In this document: positions 63,001 through 64,000 of the stretch, piece by piece
How positions within the stretch are numbered: the stretch's first letter is position 1
Layout: each line of letters opens with the position of its first letter
Assembly: GCA_030062745.1 (NCBI GenBank)
Contig: CP099846.1
Span: 2,170,001-2,234,000 of the forward strand
From: Capitulum mitella
Taxonomy: Eukaryota; Arthropoda; Thecostraca; Pollicipedomorpha; Pollicipedidae
Direction: 5' to 3'
Length of the DNA stretch: 64,000 nt
Program-made: the position numbers and the translations under genes
The notes under the pieces: generated by a model
Database searches by the model: none
Told to the model about the DNA's origin: nothing
The model's input: only the letters and a program-made list of their open reading frames with translations

Positions 63001-64000
63001 CCGAAAATCGGTCTGCTATCCCCCACTCTTCTTCCGGCACCAATGAGACCCTCGCTGTAATCAGGCTAGAGAAACATGTCTCGGGATCAACGGCTCGACA
63101 CGTAAACACTCCTGACGAAACTGGACGAAGATGTGTAAACAAACCGTCAGAGTGGCGAGAAACGTGCCCACTACGGACGCACCACGTGCTCGGGTCTCGC
63201 AGGTGTCAGAACCGAACATCCGGGACCGTGCGTAGCGCGTGGGGTGTCCGTCGATGGGCCAGTGACAGCCTGTTTCGTATCACCGACGGCGTGCCCGATT
63301 CTGTGTGTGCAGTGCGCATCTTGCATATATTCAGTTAGTAAACAACCTTCACGTTACCAGGAGAGACGATATTGTTGTATCGATGTTATTATGTCGCTGT
63401 GTTGCTATATTGTATTTTATCGCTAAATTATTCTATTGTTAGTCGGCTACACGCCTGTGACCCATTAATCAGTAACAAATAAAATAAAAGGACTCAAAAC
63501 ACACAAATACTCACAAGTTCAACGAAGCGTCCAGTCCGTTGCTTCACATGCGAAATTAAGTCATCTGAGGTACTGGCGTGAGCTCATGTAAAATGTGGTC
63601 GCATATAATGGATATGCTCCATGGTTTCTCATTTACTCCGGTTTCAGAATCACTGACGCAGGAAAAATCACAGAGGCTTGTTGCTGCTGCGACAGCAGAC
63701 GAAACTGTTCCTGACTTATTAAGGCCATAAACGGTCTGTACAGCTGCTGGGCGTTGAGCATGATAACGAAAATAGACAACCCTCTTTATAAAGGGAGAAA
63801 CTTTGGTTTACACACAAAATATATATTAACATGCACTCAGTGTTTCAGCCAAAGGCCATCTTCAGGAGTTATTTAAATCTTCAGGAGTTGTTGAAGTTAT
63901 TCGTGACTAGAATTTGCGACAAATTTTTGTTACCTAATATGCTTGATTACATATTTTATGTTATGTTGCGTTTTGCGTTTTGAGCACATGTTTTGATTAT
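60080..64000. other. Upstream intron or intergenic DNA, no exon recognised
   Basis: No LE-type cysteine pattern on the minus strand. It contains a TGTTCTG/CCGTG-type degenerate repeat (60300-60620), the 66 bp array listed separately and AT-rich DNA to the end. Confidence 0.5.
61310..61520. repeat. 66 bp tandem repeat, about three units
   Basis: AGACCAGGAGCGGCGCC recurs at 61323, 61389 and 61455, an exact 66-base period, with high identity between units. Confidence 0.92.

Noticed and set aside
1-64000. CRISPR arrays, bacterial operons, rRNA or tRNA genes
   Set aside because: The tandem repeats lack unique spacers of uniform length, the genes are spliced, and no cloverleaf or rRNA core was recognised.

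Overview
The window is eukaryotic DNA from an animal, almost certainly an invertebrate. It holds a long intron-rich gene, many AT and minisatellite repeats, and decayed transposons of several classes. The laminin alpha gene and the transposon types (psq-domain pogo/Tigger-like element, piggyBac-type MITEs, CR1/Jockey-like LINEs, a Ty3/gypsy remnant) fit an arthropod, perhaps a crustacean. That placement is inference; no sequence here fixes the species.

The dominant feature is the 3' part of one minus-strand gene for a laminin alpha chain of the alpha-1/alpha-2 (Drosophila wing blister) type. I can follow 43 exons from 60074 down to a TGA stop at 18900-18902. Splice sites and codon phases connect from exon to exon and encode about 2189 residues. 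The order is: LE (laminin EGF-like) repeats (60.1-47.2 kb), one L4 domain (47.2-41.0 kb), more LE repeats (40.8-39.0 kb), the coiled-coil domain II/I region (38.6-32.2 kb), then five laminin G domains, LG1 to LG5 (30.7-18.9 kb). The LN domain and the N-terminal LE repeats are not seen and should lie beyond 64 kb. One LE exon (39531-39728) carries an apparent one-base insertion. The exon at 41697-41746 is the least certain.

The introns are full of minisatellites. In several introns the last repeat unit is the edge of the neighbouring exon, splice site included. Two perfect hairpins (18 and 20 bp stems) lie in introns.

The left 18 kb is mostly mobile DNA: a LINE reverse-transcriptase fragment (1.1-2.24 kb, minus), two oppositely oriented 1.2 kb TTAA-flanked MITEs (5.06-6.27 and 6.99-8.16 kb), a Ty3/gypsy integrase remnant (8.2-8.7 kb), a possible 3'-terminal exon of an unidentified gene (9995-10216, minus), and a 3.3 kb pogo/Tigger-like DNA transposon with TA-flanked terminal inverted repeats and a broken transposase (12717-16036). 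A third MITE copy (56.0-57.2 kb) and a second LINE fragment (50.8-51.4 kb) sit inside laminin introns. From 60.1 to 64 kb I recognise no exon.
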